In this document: positions 1 to 6,156 of the stretch, one piece after another | How positions within the stretch are numbered: the stretch's first letter is position 1 | Layout of the letters: every line of letters begins with the position of its first letter | NCBI GenBank assembly: GCA_937897365.1 | Contig: CALCOP010000165.1 | Span: forward strand, 1 to 8,550 | Length of the DNA stretch: 8,550 bases | Source of the DNA: an uncultured euryarchaeote | GTDB lineage: Archaea; Thermoplasmatota; Poseidoniia; Poseidoniales; Poseidoniaceae | Reading direction: 5' to 3' | The notes under the pieces: generated by a model | What the model saw: only the letters and a program-made list of their open reading frames with translations | Told to the model about the DNA's origin: nothing | Databases searched by the model: none | Program-made: the position numbers and the translations under genes

Positions 1-40
1 TACACGGCGTTGATCGAGGGTTCAAATCCCTCCAGACCCA
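1..40 (+). tRNA. tRNA-Val (UAC anticodon), 3' half only, cut by the window edge
   Basis: The T arm is clear: stem GAGGG (16-20), loop TTCAAAT (21-27), stem CCCTC (28-32). It is followed by the 3' acceptor strand CAGACCC (33-39) and discriminator A40. Counting back with a five-base variable loop (11-15) and a five-base anticodon stem strand GGCGT (6-10), the window opens on TACAC, which fits anticodon UAC followed by A37 and C38, i.e. valine. The partner strands (expected acceptor GGGTCTG and the D arm) lie outside the window, so the identity rests on this count; an intron or unusual variable loop would change it. CCA is not encoded after A40, as is common in archaea. Confidence 0.85.
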
Positions 41-349
41 CTACCAAAGGTATGTTTCAATCTCTTGTGTTGAACCGGCAACAACCTTGGTAATTCCAGA
101 TTTTCTGCTAAATAATTGAGCATCGCTTTCATCACCATCGATCAGTATGAGGTGAACTGCTCTCTGCCAGAGCCCATCTGGAGGAGATGATCCACGATGG
201 TCAACCGCTACCAAAATGTCTTCAAGTTCTGTGAAAATGAGCAGGTCAGCTGAACTTGCAACTTCACCCGCATGAAGAATCAGCCATCGAGCGCCTTGCA
301 TACTTGCGCGTAGATCATCCTTCAAATCATCAAGAGTAATCACGCGCAT
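41..349 (-). CDS. Hypothetical protein, 102 residues, last gene of the fhs-pelA cluster
   Basis: I do not recognise a family. The product is a small, acidic, soluble-looking protein with no signal peptide or membrane segment. Alternating hydrophobic stretches (around WLILHAGEV, residues 22-30, and HLILIDGD, 66-73) and intervening helices suggest a small alpha/beta fold. It ends with an aliphatic strand (TKVVAGS) and a short helix. The ATG at 349 has a strong Shine-Dalgarno box GAGGTGA (354-360) four bases upstream, which overlaps the pelA stop codon, so it is very likely co-translated with pelA. The stop codon TAG (41-43) directly abuts the 3' end of the convergent tRNA. The good ribosome-binding site and operon position argue that it is a real gene. 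Function is unknown; a role linked to translation quality control is guilt by association only. Confidence 0.75.
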   Translation of the reverse strand: MRVITLDDLKDDLRASMQGARWLILHAGEVASSADLLIFTELEDILVAVDHRGSSPPDGLWQRAVHLILIDGDESDAQLFSRKSGITKVVAGSTQEIETYLW

Positions 350-353
350 TCAT

Positions 354-361
354 TCACCTCA
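354..361 (-). promoter_or_regulatory. Shine-Dalgarno box of the 102-residue gene overlapping the pelA stop
   Basis: On the minus strand the pelA stop TGA (359-361) runs into GAGGTGA (354-360), complementary to the archaeal 16S rRNA 3' end (ATCACCTCC). It ends four bases before the ATG at 349. It fixes the start of the downstream gene and suggests translational coupling. Confidence 0.7.
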
Positions 362-1423
362 CATTGCGTATCGCAGAATCGCAAGTGCCCCTCCGAGGCC
401 TAACAATTGCTGACCTGCGTCGTGGTCTGTCGAACATTGCACCAGTTCAGCACCGATGTCAGACAAACCTTCAACCCATTGAAGCCAGGTTTCGCTACCG
501 ATCATTTTTGTTTCATCGCGTAGAATATCGGCTGAAATGAGCAGCGTTTCAATCGCTCCTTCGTTCATTGCTTTCCTTAGAGTCACTTCGCCATAGGCAA
601 CCGCACCGTTTGTCGACAATCGCTCCCATGCCATTTCTATCAGTTCGATTTCTCGAGAAATCGCATGTTCACTAAGCAGACTACCTGCTAAACCCTCGCG
701 TAGAACTTCATTTGCACCTGCTCGCCCCGCCATTGAGGTAGCAACAGATTTCATCATTCGTGTTTCACCGGTTTTTTTCAAATCTGCTAAGAGCGCTTCA
801 CGTGCATGGCCAGGTCCACACACGACAATTGGCGTTTCAGGTTCGAGAGTATCGATGAGCGCATCGATTACCTTGGCTCGAAAGTTAGAGGCAATGCCGG
901 CTGATTGACGAATTTCTCCTCGCTTTCCACCGCCACGCATAGTCCATGTTGCACCTTCACGCAGTCCTCGGGCAGTCACGTGAAATAGGACGACTTCATC
1001 TGTCTCTACAACCGCCAGAACAACATTTGTTTGTCCGGATGCCTGCTCTGCTTGTTGAAGGAGTTCTTTGTCGGATGACGAAAATTCAGTTGAACAACTG
1101 AGTTCCACATCATCACGAATTTCAATGATATGGGTATGGTGTAATCCAACATCAAATTGCGCCTCTTCAATGGTCCCATGTATTCGTAGGTTCTCACTGA
1201 ACGTCTGATACTCGGTTGATTCAATATGGAGTCGAATCCACATTTTTTTACGCTCTGCAGATTTTGCACGGCCGCCTTCGTCACCACCTGTGGTTTGGTC
1301 TCTCCGTTCTCCAAGCATTCCAAGTTTCATGCCTTTTCGAGCAATACGCGCAAGTGCCCAAAGATCGTCCTCAGTCTCAATTCTGAGTCGCCAAAGTAGC
1401 GGTTCGCGCTTTAGAATTTTCAT
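359..1423 (-). CDS. pelA: Protein pelota (archaeal Dom34), ribosome rescue factor
   Basis: Pelota enters the A site of stalled ribosomes and, with its GTPase partner and ABCE1, splits them for mRNA surveillance. The 354 residues match the usual archaeal length. The N-terminal Sm-like domain (about 1-125) shows EDDLWAL (18-24), GGRA (50-53) and the family block GLHHTH (93-98). The central domain (about 130-230) has GKR (166-168) and GPG (203-205). The C-terminal eRF1-like domain (about 240-354) has VAYGEVTLRKAMNEGAIETL (275-294) and the typical end GLGGALAILRY (342-352). There is no GGQ motif, which separates it from release factor aRF1. The ATG at 1423 has GGGTGA (1429-1434) five bases upstream, fused with the fhs stop. 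It lies 5 bases after fhs and 9 before the unknown gene, so the three are probably one transcript. Confidence 0.96.
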   Translation of the reverse strand: MKILKREPLLWRLRIETEDDLWALARIARKGMKLGMLGERRDQTTGGDEGGRAKSAERKKMWIRLHIESTEYQTFSENLRIHGTIEEAQFDVGLHHTHIIEIRDDVELSCSTEFSSSDKELLQQAEQASGQTNVVLAVVETDEVVLFHVTARGLREGATWTMRGGGKRGEIRQSAGIASNFRAKVIDALIDTLEPETPIVVCGPGHAREALLADLKKTGETRMMKSVATSMAGRAGANEVLREGLAGSLLSEHAISREIELIEMAWERLSTNGAVAYGEVTLRKAMNEGAIETLLISADILRDETKMIGSETWLQWVEGLSDIGAELVQCSTDHDAGQQLLGLGGALAILRYAM

Positions 1424-1428
1424 TCACT

Positions 1429-1434
1429 TCACCC
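1429..1434 (-). promoter_or_regulatory. Shine-Dalgarno box of pelA containing the fhs stop codon
   Basis: The minus strand reads GGGTGA with the fhs stop TGA (1429-1431) as its last three bases, followed by five bases and the pelA ATG (1421-1423). The same bases act as stop codon and ribosome-binding site, so ribosomes finishing fhs are placed at the pelA start. Confidence 0.65.
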
Positions 1435-3144
1435 AAAGACGCCAGTTAGGCGGCCTTCTTCGTCCATGTCCATGTCAAGAGCTGCGGGCCGCTTAGGTAA
1501 ACCAGGCATCGTCATCATGTTTCCAAGAACTGCAACGATAAAACCTGCTCCTGCATTGAGTCGAAACTCACGAACAGGGATTGTAAAACCAACCGGCGCT
1601 CCTAATTTGCCGGGGTCATGTGAAAAGGAATATTGCGTTTTTGCCATACAAACGGGAAGATGGCCGTAGCCCCATGCTTGTAATTTGGAAAGTTGCTTCA
1701 TTGCTGAAGCACTTACATCGATACTGTCGGCTTTGTAGATTCTCGTAGCGATTGCTTCCATTTTTTCGATCAAGGGGGCATCTTTGGTGAAGAGTGGTGT
1801 AAATGGTCTTCCATTCGCAACATGGTCCTGAACGGCCGAAACGACAGCTTTAGCCAAATCTTCGCCGCCTTTGCCGCCGTTTGCGTGAACTTCGGTGATG
1901 GCAACATGAACAGCCCCACTTTTTTGCGCCTCTCTTTTGAGTGCCTCTACCTCTTCGTCTGTATCCGAATGAAAGCGATTGATCGATACCAAAACCGGCA
2001 TTCCAAATCCTGCCATATTTCTGATGTGGCGATCCAAATTACTCTTCGCCCCTCGAACAACAGCATCTACATTTTCGCTTTCCAATTCTTCTTTTGATGG
2101 TCGATATCCTCCACGATTGCCGAATGCCCCTCCATGGAGTTTCATCGATCGGATGGTGACATTCATGACAACACAATCGGGTGCCTTTCCAGAATTTGCA
2201 GCCTTAATATGCATGAATTTTTCTGCACCCATATCTGATCCAAAGCCGGCCTCTGTGACCACGATGTCTGCAGCACCCAATGCCAATCTATCCGCAATGA
2301 TGCTCGAGTTTCCATGAGCGATATTTGCAAAAGGGCCACCGTGAATAAACGCTGGATTTCCTTCAAGGGTTTGAACCATGTTCGGTAGGAAAGCATTTCG
2401 TAGCAGCAAGGTCATTGCACCAGCTGCACCAATTTCTTCTGCCTTTACCGGGTTTCCTTCCGTTGATTCACCGACGACAATTTCTCCAATACGTCTGCGT
2501 AAGTCCGCATAATCTTGGGCGAGAACAAGAATAGCCATGACTTCGCTTGCAGCGGTAATGTCGAAACGGTCTTGACGCGTATTTCCATTCGCAGGTCCTC
2601 CCAGGCCGATTACAATATCACGAAGTGAACGGTCATTCATGTCAATGACTCGTGGCCAGAAAATCCGCGTTGATTCCAATTTTGACTCGTTTCCTTGCTT
2701 GATGTGGTTGTCAATTAGTGCAGAGAGAAGATTATGGGCAGAGGTTACAGCATGGAGGTCTCCGGTAAAGTGCAGATTAATCTCCTCCATAGGAATAACT
2801 TGAGAATGTCCGCCTCCAGCAGCGCCCCCCTTAATTCCAAAAACTGGGCCCATAGAAGGTTCTCGAATCACACATGTAGCACTCTGTCCAATTGCACAGA
2901 GTGCTTGGGTCAGTCCAATAGTGGTCACCGTTTTTCCTTCACCAAACGGCGTTGGATTAACAGAAGTTACCAATACGAGACTTCCCTGAGGTTTTGAAAA
3001 CCGTTGGCTCAAGGCTTCCCAGGTTATTTTTGCCATACCTCTACCCATCGGGACCAATTCATGAGAAGAGATGCCTAATTTCCAAGCAATCGTCTCAATA
3101 GGTTCGATTGAAGCTGTACGTGCGATATCCAAATCACTTGCCAT
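1429..3144 (-). CDS. fhs: Formate--tetrahydrofolate ligase (10-formyl-THF synthetase)
   Basis: This cytosolic enzyme joins formate to tetrahydrofolate at the expense of ATP, giving 10-formyl-THF for purine synthesis and the one-carbon pool. The 571-residue product is slightly longer than the usual ~555-560 and is complete. The nucleotide-binding loop PTPFGEGKT lies at 64-72. Family blocks follow in order: REPSMGPVFGIKGGAAGGG, INLHFTGDLHAVTSAHNLL, DNHIKQGN, NPAFIHGGPFANIAHGNSS, TEAGFGSDMGAEKF, and near the end MAKTQYSFSHDPGKLGAP, MTMPGLPKRPAA and GRLTGVFG. I chose ATG 3144 because the family begins at S-D-[IL]-[ED]-IA and because AAGGTG (3148-3153) lies three bases upstream. An in-frame TTG at 3174 would add ten residues with no homologous counterpart. 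It is patchily distributed in archaea, so bacterial ancestry is plausible but not shown here. It is first of three closely spaced genes and lies 96 bases after flotillin. Confidence 0.97.
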   Translation of the reverse strand: MASDLDIARTASIEPIETIAWKLGISSHELVPMGRGMAKITWEALSQRFSKPQGSLVLVTSVNPTPFGEGKTVTTIGLTQALCAIGQSATCVIREPSMGPVFGIKGGAAGGGHSQVIPMEEINLHFTGDLHAVTSAHNLLSALIDNHIKQGNESKLESTRIFWPRVIDMNDRSLRDIVIGLGGPANGNTRQDRFDITAASEVMAILVLAQDYADLRRRIGEIVVGESTEGNPVKAEEIGAAGAMTLLLRNAFLPNMVQTLEGNPAFIHGGPFANIAHGNSSIIADRLALGAADIVVTEAGFGSDMGAEKFMHIKAANSGKAPDCVVMNVTIRSMKLHGGAFGNRGGYRPSKEELESENVDAVVRGAKSNLDRHIRNMAGFGMPVLVSINRFHSDTDEEVEALKREAQKSGAVHVAITEVHANGGKGGEDLAKAVVSAVQDHVANGRPFTPLFTKDAPLIEKMEAIATRIYKADSIDVSASAMKQLSKLQAWGYGHLPVCMAKTQYSFSHDPGKLGAPVGFTIPVREFRLNAGAGFIVAVLGNMMTMPGLPKRPAALDMDMDEEGRLTGVFG

Positions 3145-3147
3145 GAA

Positions 3148-3153
3148 CACCTT
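3148..3153 (-). promoter_or_regulatory. Ribosome-binding site that decides the fhs start
   Basis: AAGGTG on the minus strand, three bases before ATG 3144. The upstream TTG (3172-3174) has only GAGGGG butted directly against it. Together with the family's normal N-terminus this favours ATG 3144. Confidence 0.5.
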
Positions 3154-3195
3154 GCTACTCGATGTGGCTTTCAACCCCTCGGCTCATCGATGGCC

Positions 3196-3215
3196 AAAAG
3201 TAGCGGTTTACCTAC
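3196..3215 (-). terminator. Possible terminator after flotillin (short hairpin plus TTTT)
   Basis: On the minus strand GTAGG (3211-3215) can pair with CGCTAC (3200-3205, one bulged base) around a loop of about five bases, followed at once by TTTT (3196-3199). It starts about 26 bases after the flotillin stop. The stem is short, and archaeal termination depends mainly on T runs, so this is only a candidate. Confidence 0.3.
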
Positions 3216-3240
3216 CACAGTTCAAATCCCAATCAAGACT

Positions 3241-4707
3241 TCACTCGTCTTTCATTGCACCAAGATATTCTGGCAATTCAACGCCAGCCATCTTTGCAAC
3301 ATCATGAACAGGAGGAAGACTTTGCATCAAGGATGAGATGAAGTTCGAGGTTGAACCTCCTTCACCATTCTTTCCGCCATTGCCTGAGTCCCAGACAGTA
3401 ATCTTGTCAATCTTGAGGTTGGAGATTGCTTCGGTTTGTCGTGAAACCAATTCTTCAATCTTCTCGACCATCAAGAGGGTTGCTGCAGCCTTTGTGTCGC
3501 CACCAGCACTTTCCACAAGTGATTTGTAACCAGCAGCCTTCGCTTCAAGAACAGATCTTTGTCCTTCTGCTTCTGCCATGTAACGGGCGAGAACAGCATC
3601 GGCTTGACCTTGAGCAATACGACGTTGGCGTTCTGCTTCAGCATCAGCAGCAATTTCAATTTGCTCTTTCGCAACCTTTTCACGTGCGATGTCAGCAGCC
3701 CGTAGACGCTCGCTTTCAAGCGAATACTGTGCTTTTTCGATCTCTTCTTGTGCTCTGCGTTGTGCAACTTCAGCCCGCTGACGCGCTTCTGCCTCTTTTT
3801 CAGCAAGAATTGCGTTTGAGATGGCGATATCTGCTAAACTCAGGTTCACACCTTCAACGGCGAGTTTCTTTTGGTCTTGAACCGAAATCTCTTCTCGGCT
3901 CTTTGCCACAGCGATACCCATCTTTGATTCTGAATCCGCTTCCTGGACAGCGATAACTTCGAGTTTCTTTGCAACTGCTTTACCAGCGATAGCGTCGGAT
4001 TCTCTCTTCTGAACTTCAATTTCACGGTTTGCATCTGCCTGAGCAACCTTGATTTGACCCATTTCCAGAGCCTTTGCACGGTCACCTTCTGCACTTGCAA
4101 TTGCTTCTGCAGCTGCCTTTGCACCGATAGAAACGATATATTCTGCTTCGTCAGTGATGTCAGTAATGTTAACGTTGATGAGATACAGACCAATCTTGTG
4201 CAATTCGGAGTCAACATTGCTTGAAACTTGCTTCAAGAAGACTTCACGGTCTTGGTTGATTTGCTCGATTGTGAGTGTTGCAATTGTTAAACGAAGTTGT
4301 CCAAAAATAATCTCACTTGCCATATCTTCAATTTGTGGCTGCGAGAGCCCAAGTAGACGTTCTGCAGCATTTTGCATGATGGATGGTGCAGTCGAAATAC
4401 CAATAGTAAAAGTCGAAGGGACGTTGATACGAATGTTCTGCTGCGAAAGTGCATGTTGAAGGTCAATTCGGATTGTCATTGGCTTGAGATCAAGATAAGC
4501 ATAATGCTGAATTAAAGGCCAGACAATTTTACCACCTCCGTGATAACATGCGGCCGCACCGGAATCCTTTACGTTACCATAGACAACTAAGATTTTGTCT
4601 GAAGGTGCCAGCTTATATCTGCTTGTAGCAACATAAATCGTTCCAAATACTGCTAAGGTGAACAAAAAGAGTCCAATCACTGCTATCGAAGTACCAACTT
4701 CTGCCAT
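3241..4707 (-). CDS. Flotillin-family SPFH membrane scaffold protein
   Basis: Flotillins are membrane-anchored scaffolds that oligomerise and organise membrane microdomains. The 488-residue product fits the FloT/YqiK type. It has one N-terminal membrane segment (about 7-27) and an SPFH/band-7 domain (about 28-205, opening ATSRYKLAPSDKILVVYG). A long Glu/Ala/Lys/Arg-rich coiled coil (about 200-405) has many EAE and AEA repeats. A Gly-rich linker (WDSGNGGKNGEGGS) leads to the C-terminal flotillin signature LPPVHDVAKMAGVELPEYLG (464-483). NfeD-type genes sit next to flotillin genes in many bacteria and archaea, as here. The ATG at 4707 has no Shine-Dalgarno box, but a TATA-like element lies about 24 bases upstream, which suggests a leaderless transcript in addition to read-through from the upstream genes. 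It is probably cytoplasm-facing with a membrane anchor. The specific cargo or process is unknown. Confidence 0.95.
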   Translation of the reverse strand: MAEVGTSIAVIGLFLFTLAVFGTIYVATSRYKLAPSDKILVVYGNVKDSGAAACYHGGGKIVWPLIQHYAYLDLKPMTIRIDLQHALSQQNIRINVPSTFTIGISTAPSIMQNAAERLLGLSQPQIEDMASEIIFGQLRLTIATLTIEQINQDREVFLKQVSSNVDSELHKIGLYLINVNITDITDEAEYIVSIGAKAAAEAIASAEGDRAKALEMGQIKVAQADANREIEVQKRESDAIAGKAVAKKLEVIAVQEADSESKMGIAVAKSREEISVQDQKKLAVEGVNLSLADIAISNAILAEKEAEARQRAEVAQRRAQEEIEKAQYSLESERLRAADIAREKVAKEQIEIAADAEAERQRRIAQGQADAVLARYMAEAEGQRSVLEAKAAGYKSLVESAGGDTKAAATLLMVEKIEELVSRQTEAISNLKIDKITVWDSGNGGKNGEGGSTSNFISSLMQSLPPVHDVAKMAGVELPEYLGAMKDE

Positions 4708-4715
4708 GATGTATC

Positions 4716-4738
4716 ATAAGAGGTGCCCTATAAGAGGT
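4716..4738 (-). promoter_or_regulatory. Candidate leaderless promoter and direct repeat before flotillin
   Basis: In the 67-base gap between the nfeD-like gene and flotillin, the minus strand carries ACCTCTTAT twice (4730-4738 and 4716-4724), exactly 14 bases apart. The distal copy contains CTTATAG (4728-4734), centred about 24 bases before ATG 4707, the distance expected for an archaeal TATA box if transcription starts at the ATG. There is no Shine-Dalgarno box in front of this ATG. The repeat could be an operator or a duplicated core promoter. No TATA consensus search was run. Confidence 0.35.
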
Positions 4739-4774
4739 TTCACCCGTTGGAAGAAGAGCAGTTCAAATGCAATT

Positions 4775-5401
4775 CTATTCTTCTTCAGCCATGACACTTG
4801 CAACCGAGAGGGGTTTGACGACCAGCGTCTCGCCAATGACTTTGACAACTTCAACAAATTTTCCAGTCTTCAAACTCCATTTTTCGTCTTCAAGAACAGC
4901 GTCACATGTCCGCATTGCGTTTTGAAATTCAACCTGGACTTGTCCCGTTTGTCCCGCTTCAATTGTCATATACACCTTTCCTTGTGCTCCAACGGCAAGC
5001 GAGTGTTTGACTGTGGCATCAACTTCGAGTGATTTCATGACTTGGAATACCTTGCCGATAATCCACATTGAGAAAATACCTGAGACAACTGCAACTGCAA
5101 TCGCTAACAGGTCTCCACCATCGCTTTGAGTCACTGCGAGGCCGGAAATTCCAAACATCATAATGAAACTCAAGATTCCCTGTATCGTAAGCATGTGGAA
5201 TATTCCTTCTGCACCCATGTCAAAATCAGTATCAATTCCTGCAATTTCAAGAGCACCGTCGGCGACACCGCCGATGAGTATCAATATGAAGTAAATCAAA
5301 AACAAGACCGTTCCAATGAGTGCCATCACTGCAAATAGAATGTCAATGCCGGTGATACCACCGAGTCCGACGAGATCGAGAACATTAGAAATTAGAGACA
5401 T
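4775..5401 (-). CDS. NfeD/YuaF/YqiJ-family membrane protein with C-terminal OB-fold
   Basis: NfeD1b-type proteins partner with flotillin in membrane organisation, as in the Bacillus yuaF-floT pair. The 208-residue product has three likely membrane helices (about 20-44, 68-90, 98-120). Between the first two is the Asp-rich stretch GIDTDFDMG (55-63), typical of YuaF/YqiJ proteins. The tail (about 128-197) is a predicted OB-fold beta barrel: GAQGKVYMTIEAGQTGQVQV begins it, and CDAVLEDEKW and ETLVVKPL follow. The ATG at 5401 is chosen because the box AGTGAT (5405-5410) precedes it and overlaps the stop of the preceding gene. An in-frame start at 5446 would add 15 strongly basic residues and overlap that gene. 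It lies 4 bases after the 92-residue gene and 67 before flotillin. There is no Ser-protease domain, so it is the short class. Confidence 0.88.
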   Translation of the reverse strand: MSLISNVLDLVGLGGITGIDILFAVMALIGTVLFLIYFILILIGGVADGALEIAGIDTDFDMGAEGIFHMLTIQGILSFIMMFGISGLAVTQSDGGDLLAIAVAVVSGIFSMWIIGKVFQVMKSLEVDATVKHSLAVGAQGKVYMTIEAGQTGQVQVEFQNAMRTCDAVLEDEKWSLKTGKFVEVVKVIGETLVVKPLSVASVMAEEE

Positions 5402-5405
5402 TCTA

Positions 5406-5684
5406 TCACTTCGCCTTGGCTGCCTTCTCTTCTTCAACTTTCGCACGTTGTTCTTTCAATAACGGCCGGATATAGATGATGTAATAGTGACCAAAAACAA
5501 CAGGACCGATGGAGAGACCAAACATTAGACCAACGCCCCACGAGGGTAATTCAAGCGCTAAGCCGATGGCAAGAATGATGAGAAGTGTAATGAGAATCGA
5601 TGCTTTTTCGAGAATAATCATCACAGAAGAGGTCCCGCTGTTCATGCGTTCTTTCATTATGAAAACGTCACGCAATCCTGCCAT
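5406..5684 (-). CDS. Small two-helix membrane protein, 92 residues, in the flotillin operon
   Basis: I do not recognise a family. There are two probable membrane helices: about 21-46 (ending LLIILAIGLAL) and about 49-74 (containing GLMFGLSIGPVVFGHYYIIY). The charged C-terminal tail (KEQRAKVEEEKAAKAK) looks helical and could contact the coiled coil of flotillin. The start at ATG 5684 is well supported by GGTGAT (5688-5693) three bases upstream. Downstream ATGs at residues 10 and 14 lack such a box. It sits 4 bases after the first gene of the cluster and 4 bases before the NfeD-like gene, so it is almost certainly co-transcribed and translationally coupled. A role as an accessory subunit of the NfeD-flotillin assembly is inferred from position only. 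Confidence 0.8.
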   Translation of the reverse strand: MAGLRDVFIMKERMNSGTSSVMIILEKASILITLLIILAIGLALELPSWGVGLMFGLSIGPVVFGHYYIIYIRPLLKEQRAKVEEEKAAKAK

Positions 5685-5687
5685 TTC

Positions 5688-5693
5688 ATCACC
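5688..5693 (-). promoter_or_regulatory. Shine-Dalgarno box with embedded stop codon
   Basis: The minus strand reads GGTGAT, a perfect complement to the archaeal anti-Shine-Dalgarno ATCACC. The stop TGA (5689-5691) of the first operon gene lies inside it, and the ATG at 5684 follows after three bases. It decides the start of the 92-residue gene. Confidence 0.7.
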
Positions 5694-6063
5694 AGATGAG
5701 GCTCGACCATGTGATTTCGCTCATGAGGATGACCATACAATAAATAACAGCGATAAAGAAAGTTGGGTTTCTTCCCTTTTCAATCGAGCTTTCGACTTGC
5801 TGGAGCCGACCATCACTGTCTCGGACAATTGCAGTCGCCTCTGAAGTGAGGTAGTTTCCTCCTTGAGTAAATTCATTTTCGTTTTTCTTGCTCTGGTAGA
5901 GTAAAAACACGATGGTACCGACAATTATGCCAAGACTTGGACCTAAAAATACGCCCAGAGCATCGTTGAATTCATTCCACATTGCTGCAGTCAAATAGAA
6001 ACCAAAAGCAGCGGTGAGCATCGAAATTACTCCCTTGCCTTTGCTCTGACTCGAATACTCCAT
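5689..6063 (-). CDS. Small membrane protein, ~124 residues, first gene of the flotillin operon
   Basis: No family is recognised. There are probably three membrane helices: one near the N-terminus (around MLTAAFGFYLTAAMW), a second (ALGVFLGPSLGIIVGTIVFLLY), and a third at the extreme C-terminus (TFFIAVIYCMVILMSEITW). A polar loop of about 40 residues (QSKKNENEF onward) lies between helices two and three. The start is uncertain. ATG 6063 has no ribosome-binding site but an A/T-rich box about 25 bases upstream, fitting a leaderless first gene. ATG 6021 has GGGAG eight bases upstream and would give 110 residues, still with all helices. A GTG at 6081 has nothing to support it. It heads a cluster leading to NfeD and flotillin, so a role in the same membrane assembly is likely but unproven. 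Confidence 0.75.
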   Translation of the reverse strand: MEYSSQSKGKGVISMLTAAFGFYLTAAMWNEFNDALGVFLGPSLGIIVGTIVFLLYQSKKNENEFTQGGNYLTSEATAIVRDSDGRLQQVESSIEKGRNPTFFIAVIYCMVILMSEITWSSLIW

Positions 6064-6156
6064 GATTTCGCTAATGCGCACTCCCTTTTCAATACTGCCC
6101 CGATTCGCTGGAAATCAAAGCATGATGTTGAAGAACTTCGGGTGCTAAGAACCTAC
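6064..6156. other. Divergent intergenic region between the flotillin operon and aroE
   Basis: About 93 bases that must hold promoters for both strands. The clearest A/T-rich stretch is at 6084-6092. On the plus strand GGGTG (6140-6144) lies 12 bases before the aroE ATG. Nothing else, such as an RNA gene or riboswitch, is evident. Confidence 0.5.
6084..6092 (-). promoter_or_regulatory. Weak TATA-like box for the flotillin operon
   Basis: TATTGAAAA on the minus strand, centred about 25 bases before ATG 6063. This matches the spacing of a leaderless archaeal promoter and parallels the arrangement in front of flotillin. The match to TTTAWATA is poor, so the call is tentative. Confidence 0.25.

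Larger units (their letters stand above)
3145..3240 (-). other. 96-base gap between flotillin and fhs
   Basis: It holds a weak hairpin with a T run just after flotillin, the fhs ribosome-binding site, and the palindrome CATCGATG. I see no convincing TATA box, so fhs may have its own weak promoter or may be read through from the flotillin operon. No RNA gene or small ORF stands out. Confidence 0.5.

Noticed and set aside
3145..3174. Ten-residue N-terminal extension of fhs from TTG 3174
   Set aside because: The family begins at the later ATG 3144, which has its own AAGGTG box; the extension has no counterpart.
3220..3233. GTTCAAATCC, a near match to a tRNA T-loop/B-box on the plus strand
   Set aside because: The flanks (CACAG and CCAAT) cannot form a T stem, and no acceptor, anticodon or D arm can be drawn upstream.
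3426..3956. Gln/Leu-rich 176-codon open frame on the plus strand
   Set aside because: It lies antisense to the flotillin coiled coil, whose repetitive GAA/GCA codons leave the opposite strand open; low-complexity composition and no ribosome-binding site.
4658..5032. 124-codon plus-strand open frame spanning the flotillin start and the nfeD-like gene
   Set aside because: It is antisense to two well-supported genes, has no family features and has no Shine-Dalgarno box.
5402..5446. Upstream start (5446) for the NfeD-like protein
   Set aside because: It would add 15 highly basic residues and overlap the preceding gene by 41 bases, whereas ATG 5401 has a coupled ribosome-binding site and gives a normal N-terminus.
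6122..6148. Eight-codon ORF (ATGATGTTG to TAA) just before aroE, as a possible leader peptide
   Set aside because: No aromatic-codon enrichment of the kind expected for attenuation, no ribosome-binding site, and easily explained by chance.
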